A stretch of 23,090 bases of DNA. It comes from Pseudopedobacter saltans. GTDB taxonomy: Bacteria; Bacteroidota; Bacteroidia; Chitinophagales; Chitinophagaceae. Under the pieces are notes generated by a model, which saw only the letters and a program-made list of their open reading frames with translations, did not search any database and was not told the origin of the DNA. Below, piece after piece: positions 15,725-23,090 of this stretch. Position 1 is the stretch's first letter; the number at the start of each line of letters is the position of its first letter. The stretch covers positions 1 to 23,090 of the forward strand of contig QFOI01000011.1 of the NCBI GenBank assembly GCA_003241175.1, read 5' to 3'. The translations under genes were made by a program, and so were the position numbers.

Positions 15725-16696
15725 CTATTTCGTCAACGGTTCGTTTACTTTCTTATCAAACAATTTCAATGCATCGACAATCTCATTTGTCTTCTGCGTC
15801 TTTATTTCTTCTGAAGGGACATATTTTGCAAATTTTACCGCATCCATCAGTTTTAGATTTTGGTAAAAACTATCTGCAACGATTTCACTATTGTATTGGT
15901 CGCGCATACGCAAAATCAATTCGTCAGAAGTATCGTGTTGTGTTGGAAGATTTGCTTTTTCATGCAAATAAGTTCGCACAATCTCATTCAGTTCACCAAA
16001 GTATTGGTACATAGTAACCTTCTTGGATTGGAGCTTTTCTATTTCACCCAAAACCCAATCCAATGGTGAACCAGCTATTTTCTTTTGTTTGACTGGTTTT
16101 TTCTTTTTCCTTCTAATAAAATAGCGAATCAAGAAGAACAACAGAATCAAGAAAACTACTGCAACGATCCCGACGATTATCCAAAAAGGATTAAAATACT
16201 TTACTGTCAGAATGTCTTTGATGTCATGGTAATCCTTCATATTGGAAATATCCACAGACATAACATCTAGGTAAATGGAATCTATCTTGACCTCCAGCGT
16301 TTGTCCTGTTTGCCTATTTTTCAATACCGCTGAGATTATCGGCAATGACCACTTGCCAGAATCAAAAGAAGTAATCGTCCAGTCTTGTAGGTAAGTAAGT
16401 TGATCGTTGAAGTTAACGGTATCTATTTTTGCTTTTTCAACAATCTCGACATGATGGTTGCTGGTATCCCAACCATAAAAAGACGCCAAATCATAACCTG
16501 CGGGAATCCCGCTGATCTTTAGGTGAAGTTTTGCCTGTTCACCCAATACTATTTGCTGTCGGTCTAAAGCACCATTTCCGGTTTGCGCTTTTGTCACATT
16601 TGACACATACAAAAACATTACGGTTGTCAAAAACACCGTAAGCATGTAACCGAAACTCCGTTTTCTATTCAGATATGTGAAAGAATATGTATCCAT
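15725..16696 (-). CDS. BatD/DUF4381-like membrane protein of the Bat operon
   Basis: Not a named gene, but a regular member of this operon position in Bacteroidota. A signal sequence or N-terminal anchor covers about 16-37 (ends in KAQ). The periplasmic part (38-168) has beta-rich patterns such as IVLGEQAKLHLKISG, like the repeats of oxygen-tolerance protein BatD. One membrane helix (about 170-193) is followed by RRKKKK and a cytoplasmic domain (about 210-323) with YQYFGELNEIVRTYLHEKAN, resembling DUF4381 or the BatD tail. Its ATG shares one base with the DUF58 stop (TAATG), so translation is coupled. Its role may be to link the periplasmic VWA protein to the cytoplasmic MoxR ATPase; that is inference. 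Confidence 0.75.
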   Translation of the reverse strand: MDTYSFTYLNRKRSFGYMLTVFLTTVMFLYVSNVTKAQTGNGALDRQQIVLGEQAKLHLKISGIPAGYDLASFYGWDTSNHHVEIVEKAKIDTVNFNDQLTYLQDWTITSFDSGKWSLPIISAVLKNRQTGQTLEVKIDSIYLDVMSVDISNMKDYHDIKDILTVKYFNPFWIIVGIVAVVFLILLFFLIRYFIRRKKKKPVKQKKIAGSPLDWVLGEIEKLQSKKVTMYQYFGELNEIVRTYLHEKANLPTQHDTSDELILRMRDQYNSEIVADSFYQNLKLMDAVKFAKYVPSEEIKTQKTNEIVDALKLFDKKVNEPLTK

Positions 16697-17622
16697 TATC
16701 TCCTTAGGAAAAATGCTTTAATTTTTTCAATATAATCGTCATCCGTCGCCACTTGCAATAATTCTGCGCCACAACTTTTGAAAGATTCTTTTAGACCCAA
16801 ATAACGCTGATCAAATTGATCTTGATAGAGTTTTCGTTCTGTTGGGTTACTTGTATCTATCAACAAAGTATTACCCGACTCCCAATCTTCCATCTCGACC
16901 AAACCCATATCAGGCAAACGTCTTTCGCTTTTGTCAAAAACCTGGATTCCAACCAAGTCGTGACGTTTGGCAGTCACACGCAGCGCATCCATAAAACTTG
17001 GACTGATAAAATCACTAATGATAAAAACCAGACTTCGTTGACGCAAAACGCCATTAAGATTATTCAGTGCTTGCGAAATATCTGTCGTCTTGGCTTTGGC
17101 ATCATAAGACAACAACTCTCGAACCATATACAATACATGTTGATGGCTTTTTTTGGAAGGCAACCATTTTTCTGCCTTATCCGAAAAAAACATCATTCCA
17201 GCTTTGTTGTTTTCATTAACCGCCGCAAAACTCAATACAGCCGCAAGATTGACTATCTGCGATTTTTTGGATTGTACATAAGTTCCAAAAAGATTGCTTT
17301 TACTGACGTCCACCAATATGACAACATTCAATTCTTTCTCTTCTTCAAAAACCTTACTGTAGGTATGTCCCAATCTCGCAGAAACATTCCAGTCAATAAA
17401 GCGAACATCATCTCCTGCTTGATATTGACGCACTTCCTTGAAAGACATACCACGACCTTTGGCAGTGGATCTACTTTCACCAGAGAAAAGCTGCATGGAC
17501 ATTTTGCGAGTCTTCAGATCTAGTTCTTTGGCGCGCGCTGCCACTGCTGCCACTGTTGGTGTAGCAGAAAGTGCGGAACCTTCTTCCTGTTCAACTATTT
17601 TTTTCTTGCTAAACAATCCCAT
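16696..17622 (-). CDS. DUF58 (VWA-like) protein of the MoxR operon
   Basis: Cytoplasmic DUF58 protein, the standard partner of MoxR ATPases. KTRKMSMQLFSGESRS (38-53), GRGMSFKEVRQYQAGDDVRF (57-76) and IDWNVSARLGHTYSKVFEEE (76-95) are the strong family motifs. A VWA-like core follows with a MIDAS-type D105-V-S107-K-S109, T180-D181 and the strand IISDF (D204). Members of this short soluble class are about 290 residues; here 308, with an extra N-terminal stretch of about 20 residues rich in Ala and Thr (17-30). It starts 20 bases after moxR and overlaps the next gene by one base. Molecular role is not established. Confidence 0.88.
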   Translation of the reverse strand: MGLFSKKKIVEQEEGSALSATPTVAAVAARAKELDLKTRKMSMQLFSGESRSTAKGRGMSFKEVRQYQAGDDVRFIDWNVSARLGHTYSKVFEEEKELNVVILVDVSKSNLFGTYVQSKKSQIVNLAAVLSFAAVNENNKAGMMFFSDKAEKWLPSKKSHQHVLYMVRELLSYDAKAKTTDISQALNNLNGVLRQRSLVFIISDFISPSFMDALRVTAKRHDLVGIQVFDKSERRLPDMGLVEMEDWESGNTLLIDTSNPTERKLYQDQFDQRYLGLKESFKSCGAELLQVATDDDYIEKIKAFFLRR

Positions 17623-17642
17623 GTTACAATACGCTGTTCTCG

Positions 17643-18641
17643 TTATGGAACTTGTACAGCATTTAAGATGTCTGTAATAATTTTTTCAGAAGTGATATCA
17701 TTAGCTTCAGCTTCATACGTAATCCCAATACGATGACGCATGACATCTTTAGCTATAGCCTTGACATCATCAGGAATTACATATCCACGTTTTGCCATGA
17801 AGGCATGTGCTTTAGCAGCCAAGGCCAAATTGATACTCGCGCGGGGCGAACCACCAAAGCTGATATATGGTTTGAGATTGGACAAATTGTATTGTTCAGG
17901 GTAACGAGAAGCAAAAACGATATCGATGATGAATTTTTCGATTTTTTCGTCCATGTATATTCGCCTTGTCAGCTCTTTACCTTTTCTGATTTCGTCCATA
18001 GATACCACTGGACGGATTTTTGGCAATTCAATACCATTCACCTGTTGACGGATAATCATCTGCTCTTCCTCTTTATTAGGATAGCCAACAACGACTTTCA
18101 ACATAAAACGGTCAACCTGTGCTTCTAGCAATGGATAGGTTCCTTCTTGTTCAATTGGATTCTGCGTCGCCAATACAAGAAAAGGTTCTGGAAGTTTGAA
18201 GGTTTCTTCACCTATTGTCACCTGACGTTCCTGCATCGCCTCCAATAAAGCACTTTGCACTTTTGCTGGAGCACGGTTGATCTCATCCGCCAATATAAAG
18301 TTGGCAAAAATAGGGCCGCGTCTAACCTGGAACTGGTTGTTTTGTTGATTGAAAATAACCGTTCCTACAACGTCTGCCGGCAATAAATCAGGCGTAAACT
18401 GAATCCTATTAAAATTAGCTTGTACAGCTTGAGACAAAGCTTTGATTGTCAATGTTTTTGCAAGACCTGGCACACCTTCCAACAATACGTGGCCATTGCT
18501 TAGTAGACCAATCAATAGGCGGTCGACCATTGCCGACTGTCCAACGACGACATGTCCAAGCTCCTTGCGAAGGTTATCAATAAAGGAGGCGTGTTGAGCA
18601 ATCTCCTCAGTTAATTGTGCAATATCCTCTCCCGTTTGCAT
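17643..18641 (-). CDS. MoxR-family AAA+ ATPase
   Basis: Cytoplasmic AAA+ ATPase that heads the Bat operon, thought to act as a chaperone in assembling or activating VWA proteins. Walker A is GVPGLAKT (56-63, K62), Walker B is ILADE (D119, E120), followed by NRAPAKVQSALLEAMQER (122-139), sensor 1 in ATQNPIEQEGTYPLLEAQVD, and the sensor 2 arginine in GGSPRAS. The 332 residues match the family. It is divergent from menG; the shared gap is 234 bases. A weak candidate promoter on the minus strand has TTG at 18700-18698, 23 bases, then TAATTTCG at 18674-18667, one mismatch from the -7 consensus. Confidence 0.93.
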   Translation of the reverse strand: MQTGEDIAQLTEEIAQHASFIDNLRKELGHVVVGQSAMVDRLLIGLLSNGHVLLEGVPGLAKTLTIKALSQAVQANFNRIQFTPDLLPADVVGTVIFNQQNNQFQVRRGPIFANFILADEINRAPAKVQSALLEAMQERQVTIGEETFKLPEPFLVLATQNPIEQEGTYPLLEAQVDRFMLKVVVGYPNKEEEQMIIRQQVNGIELPKIRPVVSMDEIRKGKELTRRIYMDEKIEKFIIDIVFASRYPEQYNLSNLKPYISFGGSPRASINLALAAKAHAFMAKRGYVIPDDVKAIAKDVMRHRIGITYEAEANDITSEKIITDILNAVQVP

Positions 18642-18862
18642 AGTTATTCAAAATTTTTTAATGCGGCGAAATTACCAAACCATCGCCACTGTTGATTCAA
18701 TTATTTCGCTTAAAATCGGAAAAATAGTGACTTTTTAACGATAATTTCTAAGAAAATGCTTTTCAAGCATATTTGTTTTGAATTTAGCTGATTATCATAG
18801 GTCAATCTTTAACCAAATACAATAGCACAACCACACGTTCAATAATTGTACCGATAAAGCAA

Positions 18863-18870
18863 TATCTTTG
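18863..18870 (+). promoter_or_regulatory. Promoter -7 box of menG, predicting a leaderless mRNA
   Basis: TATCTTTG is an exact match to the Bacteroidota -7 consensus TAnnTTTG and ends five bases before the ATG at 18876. With the usual distance from box to start of transcription, the first base of the mRNA would be at or beside the A of ATG. The -33 region is poor: a GTTC at 18837-18840 is 22 bases upstream. Confidence 0.55.
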
Positions 18871-18875
18871 CGCCC

Positions 18876-19619
18876 ATGTCAAAATTTGCACACGATAATC
18901 TTACTCCATATCAAGATAGTACTCTGACCAAGAAAGATCAAGTTGCCAACATGTTCAACAATATTGCCGGCAAATATGATTTTTTAAATCATTTTTTAAG
19001 TATTGGGATAGATGTCATTTGGCGAAAAAATGCATTGAATCAATTGAAGTCCATCCAACCCAAAAAAATGTTGGACGTTGCAACGGGTACAGGAGATTTG
19101 GCAATTATGGCAGCCAAAAGATTGCATCCTGATGCGATTACAGGTATTGATATCTCTACAGGAATGTTGGCAGTGGGTGAGGAAAAGATAAAGAAAGCAA
19201 ATTTGGAAAAAGTCATCACAATGCTCGAAGGAGATAGTGAAAACCTGCCTTTTGAAGACAATACTTTCGATGCGATTACCGTTTCCTTTGGTGTACGCAA
19301 TTTTCAGAACTTGGAAAAGGGCTTGAGTGAAATGTTTCGCGTATTGAAACCTGGAGGGAAAGCTATCATATTGGAATTTTCCAGACCGAAACAATCCATT
19401 TTCAAAGGTATTTACAAATTATATATGAATGTCGTCACGCCTAATGTCGGCAAAATGGTCGCTAAAAACTTCGAAGCGTACGATTACCTCAACGAATCCG
19501 CTAAATTATTTCCAGAAAGAAATGATTTTACAAAAATTTTGGATGATTGTGGTTATAAAAACACCAAATTCATTCCGCAAACAATGGGCATTTGCTGCAT
19601 CTACGTAGGAGAAAAATAA
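18876..19619 (+). CDS. menG: Demethylmenaquinone methyltransferase (MenG/UbiE)
   Basis: SAM-dependent C-methyltransferase that makes menaquinone from demethylmenaquinone. As Bacteroidota use menaquinone, menG is the better symbol than ubiE. Both family signatures are visible: YDFLNHFLSIGIDVIWRK (34-51) and RVLKPGGKAIILEFSRP (155-171). SAM motif I is LDVATGTGDLAI (66-77), with the acidic D92 in TGIDIS at the end of the second strand, and FGVRNFQNLEKGL (138-150) follows. The 247-residue length is standard. The gene is alone on its strand, converging with the MscS gene only 11 bases away, so the two 3' ends must overlap in transcripts. Confidence 0.95.
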   Translation: MSKFAHDNLTPYQDSTLTKKDQVANMFNNIAGKYDFLNHFLSIGIDVIWRKNALNQLKSIQPKKMLDVATGTGDLAIMAAKRLHPDAITGIDISTGMLAVGEEKIKKANLEKVITMLEGDSENLPFEDNTFDAITVSFGVRNFQNLEKGLSEMFRVLKPGGKAIILEFSRPKQSIFKGIYKLYMNVVTPNVGKMVAKNFEAYDYLNESAKLFPERNDFTKILDDCGYKNTKFIPQTMGICCIYVGEK

Positions 19620-19630
19620 GAGATTACGCA

Positions 19631-21451
19631 TTACTCATTTTTTATAGTCTCATTTATATTGATATAATCTGGAGAACGAATCTCAATATTGTTTTCATGG
19701 AAAATATCCATCACCTTGTGTAACAGATCAGAGTGTATGAAAAACATATCTTCTGGCTCATTAATGTAAGCATTCAATTGATAGGAAACATTATAGTTTT
19801 TAAATTCCCTTTGTAACACAAAAGGTTTGGGAAATGCCAAAACACGATCCGTTTTCTCCGCAGATTCCATTAATAGTTTGGTAACGACTCTCCAATCGAC
19901 TTCGTAACCAATAGTCAAGTCAACCGTTATTACAAGCCCTTTGCATCTGGGGTCTCGCGAGGATTCGGAATAATTAATCGTCTTTCCGGTAAGTATCGTC
20001 GTATTGGGAAGTGTAATGTCTTCATTCTGAAGCGTGCGCATTCTTGTAACTAGAAGATTTTTTTCGAGTACACATCCAGTACTATCGCCTACTTTAATCC
20101 AATCTCCAATCTTAAAAGGCCTCATGTAGGTTATGACTAGACCTGCAATCGTATTGGAAATCGCTGATGAAGAACCTATTGAAATCAAAACACCTATAAA
20201 AACAGAAACACCCTTGAATACATCAGAATGTGCTCCAGGTAAATAAGGAAACACTAATACAATAACCAATACAAGCAAAACAAATCGTACGATTTTGTAA
20301 GTAACCAACCCCCATTCAGGATAAAATCCCTTTATCCTCAGTTTCCCTGACTCAATCTCTTTTCCCAATGCAAACAAAGCTTTGTTCAGAAAGTAGTAAA
20401 CAAAAACAATAAATGCAATGGTCAACAAATTAGGTAAATAGTGTACAAAAGCCATTATACCTTTTACTATTGGACTTTTGAACCAATTAACTATAGAATC
20501 GGCCCATTCATGCGTATAGGGAAATCGACTCAAAATAAATGTAAAACCGGCGTATATAACTATAGCAATGGCAATCCATCGCAAAACCTTTAATACCTGA
20601 ATTAAGAATGACAATACATGCGCTCTACTGAAAATCCTATAGTTGTTAATCTTAATGCCTCTAATCGCATTGGATTTACTACGTATAAGCTTCTTGACTA
20701 TATACATAAATCCTCTATTGACACAGTATATAGCCACTAATATACCCAACACGACTGCTAAAGCAATACCCCAGCGTTCTAAAGTCCTATTCCAACTATT
20801 GTTTTCTCTATTTGCAACGACTACACTATTGATCCTTTTTGCATACTCGTCCAGTAAAAGATTCAAGTCTTTGTTTGCCCAGATAGCATCCAGATAGGTT
20901 ACCGCGGCAATGACCTCACCTTTATACTTTATCAGAGAAATATCAGAATGATAATCCGTCATCAAAGAATCCGGAGTGTAAACTGGAAGTTCATATAGAT
21001 GTTTCAACTTTAACTCCAAGTCTTTCACTCTTTTTGTTGCGGCGTAGGGTCCCAGTTGCGTATAAATACTGTACAAAGTGTCATCAATGAAAATAACGGG
21101 AACAGGATTTGTATTGGCTCTTAGGTTATCAATAGAATCTTTCGCCAAAATCATTGAGAGAGAATCTTTTGCTTGCAGAGAGTCAAGTTTTGCTTGGAGT
21201 ATCTTTTGTTCGGAACTGGAATTCCCTCTCTGCAATTGAGAATGTAGCATATCCAATGCTATTGAATCTTTTAGGTGTTGTATTTCCCTATCCCTAAGTG
21301 TTTTGTTATACCATTCCTTTTGGCTTAAATGCGTAGAGTCCTGCTGTGCACTTACACAATTAAAAACCAAAACCATTACCAAAACGGCCATAAACTTTGG
21401 CCATTTTGATTTCAAAATATGTGATAGATTTAAAAAAAAAGTTTTTAACAT
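19631..21451 (-). CDS. Large MscS-family mechanosensitive channel
   Basis: Inner-membrane channel that opens on membrane tension and protects against osmotic downshift. I start it at the ATG at 21451 (606 residues), which begins a signal peptide MLKTFFLNLSHILKSKWPKF plus a hydrophobic stretch ending VSAQ. The frame stays open to an ATG at 21550, but that one would lie inside a candidate promoter. ATGs at 21460, 21478 and 21496 are possible. A periplasmic region of roughly 185 residues has coiled-coil stretches rich in Asp-Ser-Leu. About five membrane helices follow. The pore and beta domain are recognisable: ISIGSSSAISNTIAGLVITY, MRPFKIGDWIKVGD, TRMRTLQNEDITLPNTTI and NYSESSRDPR. The upstream membrane-protein gene ends 108 bases before this start. 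Confidence 0.88.
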   Translation of the reverse strand: MLKTFFLNLSHILKSKWPKFMAVLVMVLVFNCVSAQQDSTHLSQKEWYNKTLRDREIQHLKDSIALDMLHSQLQRGNSSSEQKILQAKLDSLQAKDSLSMILAKDSIDNLRANTNPVPVIFIDDTLYSIYTQLGPYAATKRVKDLELKLKHLYELPVYTPDSLMTDYHSDISLIKYKGEVIAAVTYLDAIWANKDLNLLLDEYAKRINSVVVANRENNSWNRTLERWGIALAVVLGILVAIYCVNRGFMYIVKKLIRSKSNAIRGIKINNYRIFSRAHVLSFLIQVLKVLRWIAIAIVIYAGFTFILSRFPYTHEWADSIVNWFKSPIVKGIMAFVHYLPNLLTIAFIVFVYYFLNKALFALGKEIESGKLRIKGFYPEWGLVTYKIVRFVLLVLVIVLVFPYLPGAHSDVFKGVSVFIGVLISIGSSSAISNTIAGLVITYMRPFKIGDWIKVGDSTGCVLEKNLLVTRMRTLQNEDITLPNTTILTGKTINYSESSRDPRCKGLVITVDLTIGYEVDWRVVTKLLMESAEKTDRVLAFPKPFVLQREFKNYNVSYQLNAYINEPEDMFFIHSDLLHKVMDIFHENNIEIRSPDYININETIKNE

Positions 21452-21525
21452 TATGTCCATCCTGTTACGACCAACCATGAAGGTTGTGCTTTTCATTGGT
21501 TGGTTATTTATTTTAATCTGTAAAA

Positions 21526-21554
21526 ACAAGATAAGACAAAAAAAGTTCAATCAA
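21526..21554 (-). promoter_or_regulatory. Candidate promoter of the MscS gene
   Basis: On the minus strand TTG (21554-21552), 18 bases, then TATCTTGT (21533-21526), close to TAnnTTTG. Transcription would start near 21519, which rules out the ATG at 21550 and supports one of the later starts. It lies just inside and after the 3' end of the upstream gene. Confidence 0.35.
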
Positions 21555-21559
21555 CACAT

Positions 21560-22897
21560 TTAGTTCCATTCTTTCAATACAAACGATGTTGTATCTATAT
21601 TAAACATGTGTATCTCATTCTTGATTTTTTGAAACATTTCTTTGGTAACGCCTCGACTTTGATCACCTACAAAATAGATTTTGAAAGACGGCCTCATTCT
21701 TACATTGGCAAACATCATCTGTGCACCAGGAGCTATATTTTGTAGATTCTCCTTCATTTTTTTCTTGGGATTGACGGCAAAAGAATTAACATAAGAAAAT
21801 ATTGGATATTGAGACGAGTCTTTTTCTACATCTTTTCTTCTTTCAAGAATAGGAACAATGTGAAGCGAAGTATCTTGTGCAGCGAATAACATTAATGGAC
21901 TGTCAGAACTATCACTAAATAAAGGTTTAGCACTAGGATCCAATATAATGGATTGACGATAACTTGATCCTTTTTTAATACAAAACACAATACCAATAGA
22001 GTCAGCTTTTTGAAGATAGACATCCAGCTTTTCATTCATTTGAGAGGTTTTGACAAAGTCGGAACTATTTGCTATCATTTCGTAATCGTCTTCAATAATA
22101 GGAAAACCTATTAAGTCAGCGCTCTTATCATTAGTCAACATATATACTTTTCCGAAAGCATGGAAGATAGAATCTGCTTTTTCCAGAGCCAAATCGATTT
22201 TCTCCGTTTCGCGTTGTTTTGTTTCGTGATACATTTTGGAAAAGTCCGGATCATTGCGAAAGTTTTTTACAATTTCAGGACCACAGGCGCGAGCCAATGC
22301 CAATAAAGCAAAAACAAAGGATACAGGAATAACCCATTTCTTTGAAGTATCTATTTTTTGAGATTCGGACACCAATTGCTCCGCTGGATTTTTGGGCGTT
22401 AAAATATTAGTTTGCGTATGTGAACTGGAGGTATTGTTGGTTAACGTTTTACCTAAATCCATCTCATCTAATTGCAATTGGAATGCTTCTAAAAAACCAC
22501 GAAAAGCTATTACGTTTGAGTTTTGGTCTCCAAAATCCCTACTATTGTTATTAACGACCCAAAGAAACTTTCTCCCATGTTTCATCACCAATTTTAATCG
22601 TATCATTTCAGAAAAGCCATTGTCATCAATTTTAATCTTGTCAATGTCATGAATGTTTATTTTTCCATACAAATGAGAAACAAAACCATCTTTGATAAAT
22701 TGAACACTTTCCTTTTGCGAAATAAACTTCATCATGAAATAAACTATCGCAATACATGAACTAATTACCACCGCTAGGAAGACAGGTAAAGGAAGGATCA
22801 TAGACATGAGAACTACTCCCACGAAAAACAATAAAAAACAAAACAGAATAATTATTAAACGCTTTCTGTTTAAAATAGTAAACTCAAATACTTTCAT
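21560..22897 (-). CDS. Membrane protein of unknown function with PH-like segment
   Basis: I do not recognise this gene. I start it at ATG 22897 (445 residues), with GAAAGAAATT just before it; the frame also allows a TTG at 22912. Two membrane helices lie at about 13-32 and 38-57, then a segment (about 62-145) whose alternating strands and closing helix (FRGFLEAFQLQLDEM) resemble a bacterial PH-like fold. A polar linker rich in Asn, Ser and Thr (150-185) leads to a third hydrophobic helix (about 188-203). The rest (210-445) is soluble, with no catalytic motif I can name; EKADSIFHAFGKVYML and QKADSIGIVFCI share the short phrase KADSI, a possible weak repeat. It precedes the MscS gene on the same strand. 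No signal peptide or lipobox. Confidence 0.7.
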   Translation of the reverse strand: MKVFEFTILNRKRLIIILFCFLLFFVGVVLMSMILPLPVFLAVVISSCIAIVYFMMKFISQKESVQFIKDGFVSHLYGKINIHDIDKIKIDDNGFSEMIRLKLVMKHGRKFLWVVNNNSRDFGDQNSNVIAFRGFLEAFQLQLDEMDLGKTLTNNTSSSHTQTNILTPKNPAEQLVSESQKIDTSKKWVIPVSFVFALLALARACGPEIVKNFRNDPDFSKMYHETKQRETEKIDLALEKADSIFHAFGKVYMLTNDKSADLIGFPIIEDDYEMIANSSDFVKTSQMNEKLDVYLQKADSIGIVFCIKKGSSYRQSIILDPSAKPLFSDSSDSPLMLFAAQDTSLHIVPILERRKDVEKDSSQYPIFSYVNSFAVNPKKKMKENLQNIAPGAQMMFANVRMRPSFKIYFVGDQSRGVTKEMFQKIKNEIHMFNIDTTSFVLKEWN

Positions 22898-23090
22898 AAT
22901 TTCTTTCAGCAAAAACGCTCGTCACATTTTGGTTAAAATGTTGATTATCATCAACGTTTAATGACAATCGGAGTAGTGAAATTACTAAAAGAACCTGTTG
23001 TGCATTTAGACAATATTTATTTTTAGGTTGTTTAAGTTTCGTTTAAATACCGTTTTGTTTAAGAACTGAATGATAGTGGTAGCGGTTATT
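22898..23090. other. Right-end intergenic region
   Basis: This stretch holds the upstream region of the unknown membrane protein and runs off the window. It contains the imperfect palindrome at 22936-22959 and, further right, two copies of TTGTTTAAG about 20 bases apart. No coding frame of note on either strand. A plus-strand gene may start beyond the window edge. Confidence 0.4.
22936..22959. promoter_or_regulatory. 24-bp imperfect palindrome, candidate operator
   Basis: GTTGAT (22940-22945) and ATCAAC (22950-22955) are inverted around a four-base centre, and AAA (22936-22938) mirrors TTT (22957-22959), with one mismatched pair between. It lies about 40 bases before the ATG of the unknown membrane protein, where a transcription factor could act on it or on a divergent gene outside the window. 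Confidence 0.4.

Noticed and set aside
16816..17523. A 235-codon plus-strand open frame opposite the DUF58 gene.
   Set aside because: The DUF58 gene on the other strand has clear family motifs and coupled starts; this frame has none.
21452..21550. Extending the MscS gene to the ATG at 21550.
   Set aside because: The extra residues look unlike a signal peptide start, and a candidate promoter lies over that ATG; the internal ATG gives a normal signal peptide.
23028..23065. Two TTGTTTAAG copies as a possible repeat array.
   Set aside because: Only two short AT-rich copies with irregular context; chance is likely.

Overview
The window looks like a piece of a Bacteroidota chromosome, probably Chitinophagales or Sphingobacteriales. 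The grounds are a SusC/SusD pair, a PafA-type phosphatase, a MoxR/DUF58/VWA (Bat) cluster, a YtxJ-type protein of the bacillithiol system, and repeated matches to the Bacteroidota promoter (TTTG about 19 bases before TAnnTTTG). The DNA is AT-rich, coding density is high, and I see no insertion sequence, tRNA, rRNA, CRISPR array or prophage gene. I cannot name the genus from the sequence alone.

Layout. Bases 2-1898 (+) hold the last 74 codons of a SusC-like outer-membrane transporter and a complete SusD-like lipoprotein. A perfect 13-bp inverted repeat closes that unit and lies on top of the promoter and TTG start of hemW (1957-3075, +). A secreted PafA-type alkaline phosphatase follows (3185-4858, +) with its own terminator. 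Bases 5065-10873 (+) are a three-gene RND efflux operon in the order outer-membrane channel, lipoprotein adaptor, HAE1-type pump. A 24-bp imperfect palindrome overlaps its candidate promoter. A bidirectional terminator separates it from a convergent ytxJ-like gene (10947-11279, -).

Bases 11380-14344 (+) carry three closely spaced genes: Mpl-type peptidoglycan-recycling ligase, DEDDh 3'-5' exonuclease with an extra C-terminal domain, and a DPM1-like family 2 glycosyltransferase that must start at TTG. A 376-bp structured gap (14345-14720) with three stem-loops follows. On the minus strand, 18641-14721 is a MoxR - DUF58 - BatD/DUF4381-like - BatA (VWA) operon. It stops after batA, so batB to batE are not here. 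Divergent from it is menG/ubiE (18876-19619, +), whose promoter -7 box ends five bases before its ATG, which predicts a leaderless mRNA. The right end (19631-22897, -) has a large MscS-family channel and, upstream of it, a membrane protein I do not recognise. An imperfect palindrome lies in the last intergenic region.

Most of the window is recognisable housekeeping and envelope biology: heme chaperoning, phosphate scavenging, efflux, muropeptide recycling, menaquinone methylation and osmotic relief. I see no clear new multi-gene system. The most useful second looks are the shortened Bat operon, the RND operator candidate, the structured gap after the glycosyltransferase, and the unknown membrane protein beside MscS.
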